A DNA stretch of 25,469 nucleotides from Entomomonas sp964395065 (GTDB taxonomy: Bacteria > Pseudomonadota > Gammaproteobacteria > Pseudomonadales > Pseudomonadaceae): the NCBI GenBank assembly GCA_964395065.1, contig CAYNAM010000026.1, positions 1-25,469 on the forward strand, given 5' to 3'. Both the position numbers and the translations under genes were made by a program. Within the stretch, counting starts at the first letter, position 1. Every line of letters begins with the position of its first letter. The notes under the pieces were generated by a model. That model had not been told where the DNA came from. It searched no databases and saw only the letters and a list, made by a program, of their open reading frames with translations. Shown one piece after another: positions 7,911 through 15,117 of this stretch.

Positions 7911-8783
7911 TTATGAATGATCTTTAACCTGTCTGATAAGTCCTTCCTGACAAACCGAAGCAACTAATCGTCCATCTTGCGTAAAAATCTCTGCTTTGGA
8001 TAACCCTCTCGCCTCGCCTGCCCAAGGGCTCTGAATAGAGTACAACATCCACTCATTCATATTAGGCTGGCGATGAAACCAAATGCTATGGTCAATACTA
8101 GCCACCTCCATATCTGCATCTAAGAAGCCTTTTCCATGAGGCAATAAACTGGTGGTTAATAAATTGAAGTCTGTAGTATAGGCTAGTAGGTAGCGGTGTA
8201 AAGGGGCAATATCAGGTACCTCACCATCAGCTCTAAACCAAACATGGCGTATCGGTGGTCTTTTCTGAGGGGCATATGGGTTAAAATTAGAAACAGGTCT
8301 AATCTCTATAGGCCGCCCACCTTTCACTTTATCATACAATGACTTTGGCAATGTATCTTTCTGCTTCATAATCAGAGTCGCCTCATTATCTAAACCTTCT
8401 GGCCCAGGAATATCTGGCATCTCAACTTGGTGCTCAAAGCCTGTTTCAGGGCGATGAAACGAAGCACTGCAAAAGAAAATAGTTTTACCATTTTGAATGG
8501 CGCTGACTCGCCTTGAACTAAAACTTCGACCATCTCGCACGCGATCAACAAAGAAAACAACTGGCTTTGTTGAATCACCTCTTCTTAAAAAATAACCATG
8601 TAATGAATGTGCTGACCGATCATCAGGCACTGTATGGCTAGCTGCGGACAACGCCTGCCCTAAAACCTGACCGCCAAACAATTGACGTAGTCCAAGATCC
8701 TGACTCTGACCACGAAAAATATCTTCCTCAATATGCTCTAAGTTGAGCAATGTTACTAATTCTGTTAATAATTTATTTGTCAT
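7911..8783 (-). CDS. tesB: Acyl-CoA thioesterase II
   Basis: TesB hydrolyses medium- and long-chain acyl-CoA to free acid and CoA in the cytoplasm. The 290-residue protein has the double hot-dog layout: an N-terminal half with LGLRQLFGGQVLGQAL and AHSLHGYFLRRGD, and a C-terminal half with DFNLL, VASIDHSIWFHR and VASVCQEGLIR. By alignment from memory with the E. coli enzyme (Asp204, Thr228, Gln278), the matching residues are Asp205, Ser229 and Gln279, so the threonine is conservatively replaced by serine. It lies 21 bases after the ligase gene and 22 bases before pcs, consistent with one operon. The Shine-Dalgarno is weak. Confidence 0.95.
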   Translation of the reverse strand: MTNKLLTELVTLLNLEHIEEDIFRGQSQDLGLRQLFGGQVLGQALSAASHTVPDDRSAHSLHGYFLRRGDSTKPVVFFVDRVRDGRSFSSRRVSAIQNGKTIFFCSASFHRPETGFEHQVEMPDIPGPEGLDNEATLIMKQKDTLPKSLYDKVKGGRPIEIRPVSNFNPYAPQKRPPIRHVWFRADGEVPDIAPLHRYLLAYTTDFNLLTTSLLPHGKGFLDADMEVASIDHSIWFHRQPNMNEWMLYSIQSPWAGEARGLSKAEIFTQDGRLVASVCQEGLIRQVKDHS

Positions 8784-8804
8784 TTATACTACTACCACTT
8801 TATA

Positions 8805-10562
8805 TTATTTCAATGTGTCATTGTTAGACAAAACAGCCCTACAATTTAATGCTTTTTTGACAATACGTAACCCTCTCGGGTTCGGTAAACTATTAAAGCC
8901 ATTAAAGTATTCACAAATACTAGGCACCATTTCAGGATAAGCTGTTACCAATGCGGCAGAAAGCCTCTCTAAATCCCCTAACTGCCCCGACAACAACAAT
9001 AACTGTATTTTATTAACGATAACAGGCGCATAAGGATGCCAACTTAACATAGTATCTGTTACTTGTTGTTGTCTAGCAAAATCAATAACATTAGGGGACA
9101 AATTCGCAAACTCTTGTTGCTGTATTTCACGTCCCCAAATTAAATCATCAGTCGCCGATAAAAAAGTCTGATAACCCGCTTTATCTATCGAAACAGTCTC
9201 TTGGTTATAAAAGAAGCTTTTCGCATACGTATTTAATGACTGGTTAGCCATAAAAATAAAAATACCTGCAACCACAGCCCAAATAACTGAACTAACAAAT
9301 CGAGAAAGTCGTTTTTTTATCACTGGCGATAGTAACGGCACCATGACCAATATCAGCAAAGGTACAAATTGCATACGCCATAAAACATACTCAAGCATCG
9401 AGTTAACAAAATAGACACAACATATATTTACAACTAACCACCATTGCAACGTCTTAGGGCTATTCCAAAAACGAACAACAATATACCCCACGATAGCAAG
9501 CAACGCCAAGAATCCTAATGCACCAAACTCAGCTAAAATCTGAGCAAATAAGTTATGACTATGTACACTTAAATCGCCCAAAAAGGTGTAATTACCCTCT
9601 TGTACAGCAAACCAAAACCCTTTTGCCGCATAATTACCAAACCCCACACCTAAAAGTGGCATCTCCTTAAATAAAGCGAATGCTTTCTTTATTTCTGATA
9701 AGCGAAAAGAATCACTCGCTGCTGTTCGTCCATAAGAACTATTTGTCTGTAGAACAACAGTTTGAGTAGAGTCTGCTGAGAACCAACTTATCATGGTAGG
9801 TAAATAATAATAAACAACAGCCCCCAAAATAAGCGAAAGAATTAAAAAGATAAAACGTGTATATGCTTTATCTTTTGATTTAATAACACAAAAAAGCGTA
9901 ACAACTATAGATAATACGAGATAAATAAATACCGCACGCGAACCACTACCAAATAAGATAAAACCAAATAACCCACCAATAACAATGGCAATAACAACCG
10001 GCATTAGTCGACGAAGTGTTAAATAGCTTAATGCAAAAAAAGCAACTATCATATAGATAGCTAATTGATTCGATTGTGCAATAAAACCAATTAAACGATC
10101 AAAAACAGGCACCATCCAGTAATCGATGCCCATCAAGCGGTATTGAATTGCTATAGCACCAATACTTTGAATAATACCACCGACTACTAAAACAATAGCC
10201 AAGTAGTCATAGTATTGCACTTCACTCTTTTGCGCTAACTGAATCGCTAATAGTGCTGTTAACACAACAATAACACTATAAACCACCAATATAACTTGAT
10301 CATTTATACTGACTTGCTGAATAAGGGTTAACAAACAAAGAAACAAAAAGAAACCAGCAAGCAAGCCAATAAAGGGGGAAACTAGCAAGCCATTTTGTTT
10401 AAAATTAGCAACACCTAAAGCAACAACTGTACAAATAACCACAGCAGAACAAGCCATAAAAAATGGCCAAAAGTCGCCCAACGGCGCCAAATGAATAAAA
10501 GCACAAAATGGCGCAACTGTGATTAAAAAAAATACTGCTAATAAATCCTTTCGTAATACCAA
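8805..10562 (-). CDS. PglL-like O-oligosaccharyltransferase / O-antigen-ligase-family membrane protein
   Basis: This large polytopic inner-membrane protein belongs to the Wzy/WaaL/PglL family that transfers lipid-linked glycans to acceptors in the periplasm. It has about twelve hydrophobic segments. Counting residues from an upstream in-frame TTG at 10598, GFIAQSNQLA falls near 171-180, GSGSRA near 217-222, and the key periplasmic-loop motif VHSHNLFAQILAEFGALGF near 345-363. As I recall Neisseria PglL, its essential histidine lies in SHNIVLQLLAE; the equivalent here is His348. After the last membrane segment a ~150-residue soluble tail (ATDDLIWGREIQQQEF onward) also resembles PglL, favouring protein O-glycosylation over LPS ligation. 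The start is uncertain: TTG at 10562 has GGGGAG 8 bases upstream, whereas TTG at 10598 has no ribosome site. No pilin or glycan genes lie nearby. Confidence 0.85.
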   Translation of the reverse strand: MVLRKDLLAVFFLITVAPFCAFIHLAPLGDFWPFFMACSAVVICTVVALGVANFKQNGLLVSPFIGLLAGFFLFLCLLTLIQQVSINDQVILVVYSVIVVLTALLAIQLAQKSEVQYYDYLAIVLVVGGIIQSIGAIAIQYRLMGIDYWMVPVFDRLIGFIAQSNQLAIYMIVAFFALSYLTLRRLMPVVIAIVIGGLFGFILFGSGSRAVFIYLVLSIVVTLFCVIKSKDKAYTRFIFLILSLILGAVVYYYLPTMISWFSADSTQTVVLQTNSSYGRTAASDSFRLSEIKKAFALFKEMPLLGVGFGNYAAKGFWFAVQEGNYTFLGDLSVHSHNLFAQILAEFGALGFLALLAIVGYIVVRFWNSPKTLQWWLVVNICCVYFVNSMLEYVLWRMQFVPLLILVMVPLLSPVIKKRLSRFVSSVIWAVVAGIFIFMANQSLNTYAKSFFYNQETVSIDKAGYQTFLSATDDLIWGREIQQQEFANLSPNVIDFARQQQVTDTMLSWHPYAPVIVNKIQLLLLSGQLGDLERLSAALVTAYPEMVPSICEYFNGFNSLPNPRGLRIVKKALNCRAVLSNNDTLK

Positions 10563-10668
10563 AACAGATTCTCCCCAATACCTTATAAAATTTCTCAATC
10601 AACAAGGCCATACAAAACCATATAATAGGATGACAAGTATAATCAAGATAAGAGGTGGATACTATTGT

Positions 10669-10696
10669 TTGTTTATCCATCAGGCTTTATTATAAC
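10669..10696 (+). promoter_or_regulatory. Predicted sigma-70 promoter for argC
   Basis: TTGTTT (10669-10674), a 16-base spacer and TATAAC (10691-10696) are followed by a likely start near 10703, about 28 bases before the argC ATG. Elements are moderate matches only. Confidence 0.4.
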
Positions 10697-10730
10697 AATT
10701 GTTAGAGACTACTCAGAAAAAGGTAAAAAC

Positions 10731-11765
10731 ATGATAAAGGTCGGTATCATCGGTGGAACAGGCTATACAGGTGTAGAATTATTACGTTTACTTGCATCAC
10801 ACCCCAATGCTGAAGTAGCTATTATCACCTCACGATCAGAAGAAGGGTGCTATGTTGCCGATATGTACCCTAATCTCAGAGACTACTATAAAGATCTGCA
10901 ATTTACTTCACCTAATACTGAACAGCTTGCCAGTTGCGATGTAGTGTTTTTTGCGACACCTCACGGTGTTGCCCATCAATTGGCAGGCGAGCTTTTAGCT
11001 ACCGGAACCAAAATAATTGACCTCTCAGCTGACTTTCGTATTAAAGATGTTAACGAATGGGAAAAATGGTATAACCAACCTCATGGAGCGCCTGATCTTG
11101 TCAATGAAGCAGTGTATGGATTACCTGAAGTTAATCGAGAACAAATCAAATCTGCGCGCTTAATTGCCGTCCCCGGTTGCTATCCAACAGCTACGCAATT
11201 AGGTTTTTTACCACTACTCGAACACGGCATTGCCGACACATCGCAACTTATTGCTGATTGCAAGTCTGGCGTTAGTGGCGCAGGACGCTCTGCTAAAATA
11301 GGTTCATTATTTTGTGAGTCAACGGAAAACATGATGGCCTACAGTGTTTCAGGACACCGCCATCTACCTGAGATAAAACAAGGCCTTGAGTCCATAGCAC
11401 AACAACCCGTTAACTTAACTTTTGTTCCTCATTTAACACCTATGATTAGAGGAATTCATGCAAGTCTTTATGTTCGTGTAAAAGACCACTTTACAGACCT
11501 ACAAGCCCTGTACGAGTCACGCTTTGCTAATGAACCTTTTGTAGATATACTTCCCCAAGGAAGTCACCCACAAACACGCAGCGTTAAAGGCTGTAACACT
11601 TGTCGCATTGCCGTTCACCGCCCACAAAATGGTGATTTAGTCGTCATTTTGTCAGTCATTGATAACCTTGTCAAAGGTGCATCAGGCCAAGCTATTCAAA
11701 ACATGAATATCTTATTTGGTTTTGAAGAAAACCTAGGATTAACTAACCTTGCATTAATGCCTTAA
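10731..11765 (+). CDS. argC: N-acetyl-gamma-glutamyl-phosphate reductase
   Basis: ArgC reduces N-acetylglutamyl phosphate to the semialdehyde with NADPH, the third step of arginine synthesis. The start is set at MIKVGIIGGTGYTG because the nucleotide-binding glycine motif (GGTGYTG, 8-14) must lie at the N-terminus and an AAAAAGGT ribosome site precedes it; a longer in-frame extension from 10665 has no family match. The catalytic cysteine is Cys150 in AVPGCYPTATQLGFLPL. The C-terminal half has GVSGAGRSAK, SVSGHRHLPEI and DNLVKGASGQAIQNMN. Its 344 residues match type 1 ArgC. It starts 168 bases from the divergent ligase gene and is followed 2 bases later by the next gene. Confidence 0.96.
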   Translation: MIKVGIIGGTGYTGVELLRLLASHPNAEVAIITSRSEEGCYVADMYPNLRDYYKDLQFTSPNTEQLASCDVVFFATPHGVAHQLAGELLATGTKIIDLSADFRIKDVNEWEKWYNQPHGAPDLVNEAVYGLPEVNREQIKSARLIAVPGCYPTATQLGFLPLLEHGIADTSQLIADCKSGVSGAGRSAKIGSLFCESTENMMAYSVSGHRHLPEIKQGLESIAQQPVNLTFVPHLTPMIRGIHASLYVRVKDHFTDLQALYESRFANEPFVDILPQGSHPQTRSVKGCNTCRIAVHRPQNGDLVVILSVIDNLVKGASGQAIQNMNILFGFEENLGLTNLALMP

Positions 11766-11767
11766 TC

Positions 11768-12514
11768 ATGAGCAATACACAAGAAAAAAGCGTATCAAGT
11801 GGCGTTTATTTACAGCTAATAATCATTACACTACTCACACTTTTTGTTATTACTGCCAGCTTTTATAGTGGCAAGTTAATAACAAAAAGTAGCTCAAATA
11901 AAATGCTACTAGATCAGCAAACAAAAATTGAAAATTTAGAGCATGCTCTTCAAGAGACTAAAAATAATCTACTGGTTGCAGAAAATACAAATCATATCAA
12001 TATTCAATCAATTGAACAGGCACGAAAAACGATTATGCAACTAGAACAACAAATCTACCAACAACAAAAAGATATCTTATCTTATAAAGTGGTACTATCA
12101 AAAAATAAAGCAGATTCCCCTCTAGTGTTGAGAGACTTTATCGTCCAAGCAACTGAAACTAAAAAAGTATTCCGATACAAATTGATACTAACGCGTACGG
12201 ATAGCATAAAGAAAATACTTAAGGGTGATTTAAATATCTATATCACAGGGATATCCAATAAAAAAACTAAAACTATTCCTTTATCTGAGATGTCCGTGAC
12301 AGAGGGGCATGATAAATCAATTCCATTTTCCTTTGAATACTTAGAAATGATTCCCAGTAAAGATCAATTTGCAGAGCTTATTTTACCAGATGACTTCACC
12401 CCTAAAACAATAAAAATTATTGCTCATCTCTCCGGCAAAAACAAGCCAACCACATATTATTTTGACTGGGCCCCAATACCCTTACCAACACAAGAACCAA
12501 CCGTTATGAATTAA
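11768..12514 (+). CDS. Membrane-anchored coiled-coil protein of unknown function (DUF6776-like)
   Basis: The 248-residue product has a short cytoplasmic start, a single membrane segment near residues 14-34 (LQLIIITLLTLFVITAS), a coiled coil from about 47 to 115 rich in Gln, Glu and Leu, and a predicted beta-rich domain (VLRDFIVQATETKKVFRYKLIL through YYFDWAPI). This layout and the position between argC and erpA recall a conserved Pseudomonas envelope protein that I believe is classed as DUF6776; the name is from memory. It lies 2 bases after argC, so it is co-transcribed. The bulk of the protein should face the periplasm. Function is unknown. Confidence 0.8.
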   Translation: MSNTQEKSVSSGVYLQLIIITLLTLFVITASFYSGKLITKSSSNKMLLDQQTKIENLEHALQETKNNLLVAENTNHINIQSIEQARKTIMQLEQQIYQQQKDILSYKVVLSKNKADSPLVLRDFIVQATETKKVFRYKLILTRTDSIKKILKGDLNIYITGISNKKTKTIPLSEMSVTEGHDKSIPFSFEYLEMIPSKDQFAELILPDDFTPKTIKIIAHLSGKNKPTTYYFDWAPIPLPTQEPTVMN

Positions 12515-12533
12515 TGATTTGTTATGAATTAAT
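12503..12533. repeat. Short tandem duplication at the end of the coiled-coil gene
   Basis: GTTATGAATTAAT occurs at 12503-12515 and again at 12521-12533, 18 bases apart. The first copy holds the last codons and stop of the preceding gene; the second is non-coding. It looks like a recent 18-base duplication. Confidence 0.6.
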
Positions 12534-12535
12534 AA

Positions 12536-12565
12536 TTGACGTACACTTTAAGTCAGTAAGATAAT
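12536..12565 (+). promoter_or_regulatory. Predicted sigma-70 promoter for erpA
   Basis: TTGACG (12536-12541), an 18-base spacer and GATAAT (12560-12565) make a good promoter. Initiation is expected near 12572, giving a ~55-base leader. The -10 overlaps one arm of a GATAATA/TATTATC inverted repeat (12560-12566 and 12573-12579), which could bind a regulator. Confidence 0.55.
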
Positions 12566-12586
12566 ACATGGCTATTATCTATATAT

Positions 12587-12612
12587 TGGTATTTTATCTT
12601 CCCTAAATACCA
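12587..12612 (+). promoter_or_regulatory. Hairpin next to the erpA ribosome-binding site
   Basis: TGGTATTT (12587-12594) and AAATACCA (12605-12612) are perfectly complementary around a 10-base loop. The stem ends one base before the GGAG (12614-12617) that serves the ATG at 12627, so its stability or a bound protein could affect translation start. Confidence 0.45.
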
Positions 12613-12626
12613 TGGAGACACCTATT

Positions 12627-12983
12627 ATGAGTATTGAAACATTCACACCTAATACTATTCAATTCACCGAAAGTGCCTCTCGAAAGGTAAAAAGTTTAAT
12701 TGATGAAGAAGGAAATGAGCGCCTAAAGCTTCGTGTATTCGTTACAGGTGGAGGTTGCTCTGGTTTTGAATACGGCTTTACTTTCGATGAGGAAACCGCT
12801 GACGATGACACTTTAATTGAAAAAAATGGTGTTACTTTAGCTATTGACCCTATGAGCTTTCAGTATTTATCTGGTGCTGAAATTGACTATGAAGAAGGGC
12901 TACAAGGCTCACGCTTTATCGTTAAAAACAACCCCCATGCAATTACAACTTGTGGTTGCGGACAATCCTTTTCTATTGCCTAG
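12627..12983 (+). CDS. erpA: Iron-sulfur cluster insertion protein ErpA
   Basis: ErpA is an A-type carrier that delivers [4Fe-4S] clusters to apo-enzymes, including those of isoprenoid synthesis. The 118-residue protein has the three conserved cluster cysteines: Cys44 in VTGGGCSGFEYG, and Cys109 and Cys111 in TTCGCGQSF. DPMSFQYLSGAEIDYEEG and GSRFIVKN complete the family match. The start is MSIETFTP, as I recall for Pseudomonas ErpA, with GGAG 9 bases upstream; an in-frame ATG at 12612 overlaps that ribosome site and is unlikely. A 10-bp inverted repeat (12964-12973 and 12983-12992) spans the stop codon and may help end the transcript. Confidence 0.95.
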   Translation: MSIETFTPNTIQFTESASRKVKSLIDEEGNERLKLRVFVTGGGCSGFEYGFTFDEETADDDTLIEKNGVTLAIDPMSFQYLSGAEIDYEEGLQGSRFIVKNNPHAITTCGCGQSFSIA

Positions 12984-12992
12984 AAAAGGATT
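12964..12992 (+). terminator. Stem-loop across the erpA stop codon
   Basis: AATCCTTTTC and GAAAAGGATT form a perfect 10-bp stem with a 9-base loop. There is no U run after it, so it may stabilise the mRNA end rather than terminate by itself. Confidence 0.4.
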
Positions 12993-13010
12993 TCCTGCCT
13001 ATATGAACAG

Positions 13011-13664
13011 TTATTTAAACTGAGCTAAAGATTCCATCTGTTGCAATAACAATGCTGCTTGTGTTCTAGTACGCACACCTAATTTACGGAAAATGGCTGT
13101 AATATGGGCTTTTACGGTTGCCTCTGATACATCTAAGTCATAAGCAATTTGCTTGTTAAGTAACCCATCACACACCATGGTTAATACTCTAAATTGCTGA
13201 GGGGTAAGGCTGGCAAGTTTAGCACTGGTCTCTTTTGTTTCTTCATCAACAAAATCATCTGCACTTTCAGGATAAGGCCACCAAACATCACCATCTAACA
13301 CTTGTTGAATAGCTTGTTGAATAGTTTCAAGCGGGCTTGATTTTGGAATAAAGCCTACCGCTCCAAACTCTCTAGAACGACTAACAATAGAAGGCTCTTC
13401 CTGTGCTGAAATCATCACAACTGGAATTTTAGGATACTGTCCTCGTAACAACACCAAACCGGAAAAACCATAAGCACCAGGCATGTTTAGATCGAGCAAT
13501 ACTAAATCCCAATCAGACTTTTCAGTTAAACTTTTTTCCAAATTAGAAATAGTGTCTACTTCTACTAACTTAGTATCAGGACCAAGCCCCAATAGTAACG
13601 CATGTCGCAAAGCGCCTCTAAATAGAGGATGATCATCCGCAATCAAGATATCATATTTATTCAC
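13011..13664 (-). CDS. erdR: LuxR-family two-component response regulator, ErdR-like
   Basis: The protein is a NarL/FixJ-type response regulator of 217 residues. The receiver has the acidic pair Asp10-Asp11, phospho-acceptor Asp58 in LVLLDLNMPG, and Lys108 in GFIPKSS. The C-terminal GerE/LuxR helix-turn-helix spans about 152-206 (LTPQQFRVLTMVCDGLLNKQ, then VSEATVKAHITAIFRKLGV). The receiver opening MNKYDILIADDHPLFRGALR and NMPGAYGFSGLVLLRGQYP match my memory of Pseudomonas ErdR, which controls acetate/ethanol use genes; the symbol rests on that recall. No histidine kinase is adjacent. It converges with erpA. Confidence 0.8.
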   Translation of the reverse strand: MNKYDILIADDHPLFRGALRHALLLGLGPDTKLVEVDTISNLEKSLTEKSDWDLVLLDLNMPGAYGFSGLVLLRGQYPKIPVVMISAQEEPSIVSRSREFGAVGFIPKSSPLETIQQAIQQVLDGDVWWPYPESADDFVDEETKETSAKLASLTPQQFRVLTMVCDGLLNKQIAYDLDVSEATVKAHITAIFRKLGVRTRTQAALLLQQMESLAQFK

Positions 13665-13794
13665 GTACTATATTCCTATGCTTTAGTTACGATTAGTTAT
13701 TATGTATTAAATCCGCCAGTTTTTATAAACAACACTAGCACAACACACTGATTTAAGGCAAAGTTATTCCACCCACAGCTACAACCTAATTTTT

Positions 13795-14086
13795 ATGCTC
13801 AAAAAATCAGCAACCTGCGCTAATATTTTTAATGCTTATTACTGCAATGATATGGTGAAGCACTTTCCTCGCTCAAAATATCTCCATGGATGACATGGAG
13901 CCATTTATCTTTTCAGGTTTTCAGTTTTTATTAGGCAGTATTATCCTCCTACCGATTCTACTTTTGTATATTAAACAGTATAAGCTTACTTTATCACAAA
14001 TCTTCCCCCAAAAAACCATTATCGGAGGAATATTATTAGGTTTTATTTTGACTTTAAGCATTCGACAAGACAAAAAAACTGAATAA
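13795..14086 (+). pseudogene. Decayed EamA (DMT superfamily) transporter remnant
   Basis: Only the start of a drug/metabolite transporter is left. From an ATG at 13832 the frame reads LITAMIW, hits an in-frame TGA at 13856, then continues STFLAQNISMDDMEPFIFSG and FLLGSIILLPILLLYIK. Intact EamA proteins have a WGS(T)F sequence here, so the TGA replaces the conserved glycine codon (GGA to TGA needs one change). A further start, MLKKSATCANIF from 13795, lies in another frame, suggesting an additional frameshift. After GGILLGFILTLSIRQ family similarity stops and the frame ends at 14086, so about three quarters of the gene is missing. A short frame starting at 13886 might be translated, but I expect no function. 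Confidence 0.7.
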
Positions 14087-14116
14087 TTTATTTTTATAAA
14101 AACTCAACACATCTAT

Positions 14117-15010
14117 TTATTCAGTGTTTATTTTTCCTGTTACTCCCGTTGCACACAAAGTTAAAACAAGATTTTTTAAAAAACTGACCTGTTTATTATC
14201 CTTTTTATTAGGGCTTATATAAAGCCATGTCATGTCTTTTATTAATGGTTTTAAATGGGGCAAATTACACAAGCAATATTCTCCCGTCCTAAGTTTGTTG
14301 GAAAGGACTCGATAAGACTCCAACCCAACACCTAGACCATTATCAATAGCAGACAATAACTGAGAGGCTCTTGTAAACGTTAATGTTTTATTGGGTGTGT
14401 AGACTATATCATTATAGCTAAACCATTCTTTCCAATTCACTTTGCCATGATCATTACAAAAAAGAACAGTTTTATATAAGTCCTCTATAGAGTTAATTTG
14501 ATCATAAATTGTTTTATGACAAAAAGGAAAATAATAGTCAGGCCCTAAGTAACATACATTATCTATATCTTTTGCGGACTCATCTAAAATAATCGCTACA
14601 TCGTATTTATCATAATATTCTATGCATGACTCTTCATTTGATTCCATACGAACATTTTGGTAACCCTCTGCAATAATTTTAGAAACAAAAGGTGCCATTA
14701 ACTCAGTAGCAATCCCTGGTGGACAAAAAATTGAAATCGAATTATTACTTTTAGTAATTTGATCCATACCTTTTTTAATTTCACTCATACCTACTGTTAC
14801 ATACTTAAACAATTCAACGCCCGATGGCGTTAACTCCACACCATTAGTTCTACGGTTGAATAAAGATATCCCCACCCTATCTTCTAACTTTCTTATAGAC
14901 TGACTAACAGCACTTGTTGTTAAGCACAGCTTATCAGCTGCAATCTTAAATGATTGATATTCTGCAGCAGCTAAAAACACATTAAGAAGGTTTAAAGGAA
15001 TATTATGCAT
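14117..15010 (-). CDS. LysR-family transcriptional regulator of the adjacent SDR/alsD operon
   Basis: The 297-residue protein has a canonical LysR winged helix-turn-helix in its first 65 residues (LLNVFLAAAEYQSFKIAADK, then TTSAVSQSIRKLEDRVGISL and FNRRTNGVELTPSG), followed by a periplasmic-binding-protein-like effector domain. The DNA-binding part looks closer to GcvA-type members than to Bacillus AlsR. It is divergent from the SDR gene with 107 bases between, the usual layout for a regulator and its target, and a LysR box lies in that gap. The effector is unknown; acetate, acetolactate or pyruvate would be reasonable by analogy with AlsR/BudR. Confidence 0.9.
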   Translation of the reverse strand: MHNIPLNLLNVFLAAAEYQSFKIAADKLCLTTSAVSQSIRKLEDRVGISLFNRRTNGVELTPSGVELFKYVTVGMSEIKKGMDQITKSNNSISIFCPPGIATELMAPFVSKIIAEGYQNVRMESNEESCIEYYDKYDVAIILDESAKDIDNVCYLGPDYYFPFCHKTIYDQINSIEDLYKTVLFCNDHGKVNWKEWFSYNDIVYTPNKTLTFTRASQLLSAIDNGLGVGLESYRVLSNKLRTGEYCLCNLPHLKPLIKDMTWLYISPNKKDNKQVSFLKNLVLTLCATGVTGKINTE

Positions 15011-15021
15011 AGGGTCTCAGG

Positions 15022-15036
15022 TTAAGTAATGCTTAA
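15022..15036. promoter_or_regulatory. LysR-type operator (T-N11-A box)
   Basis: TTAAG-TAATG-CTTAA is a perfect 5+5 inverted repeat with the T-N11-A form of LysR recognition sites. Its centre (15029) is about 63 bases upstream of the predicted SDR transcription start, the usual place for a LysR recognition site, and just 12 bases from the LysR start codon, suiting autoregulation. Confidence 0.7.
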
Positions 15037-15057
15037 TCAAAGTTTAATTTTTATAGC

Positions 15058-15085
15058 TTGAGGAGCAATGTATTAACGATATGAT
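15058..15085 (+). promoter_or_regulatory. Predicted promoter of the SDR-alsD operon
   Basis: TTGAGG (15058-15063), a 16-base spacer and TATGAT (15080-15085) form a moderate sigma-70 promoter with a start near 15092. Sub-optimal spacing fits a promoter that needs activation by the divergent LysR protein. Confidence 0.5.
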
Positions 15086-15117
15086 AGATACATAAATTAA
15101 GTATAGAGGATATTAAT

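Noticed and set aside
10405..10680. A second minus-strand frame with an ATG at 10611 overlapping the start of the PglL-like gene
   Set aside because: Its product becomes Cys- and Phe-rich nonsense in the region where the other frame gives clear membrane segments. It could hint at a frameshift in the ligase 5' end, but the TTG at 10562 with GGGGAG gives a complete protein without one.
12536..12560. TTGAC...GTCA before erpA as an IscR type 1 site
   Set aside because: The gap between the TGAC and GTCA halves is 11 bases, where type 1 sites have about 7, and the outer ATA/TAT bases are missing.
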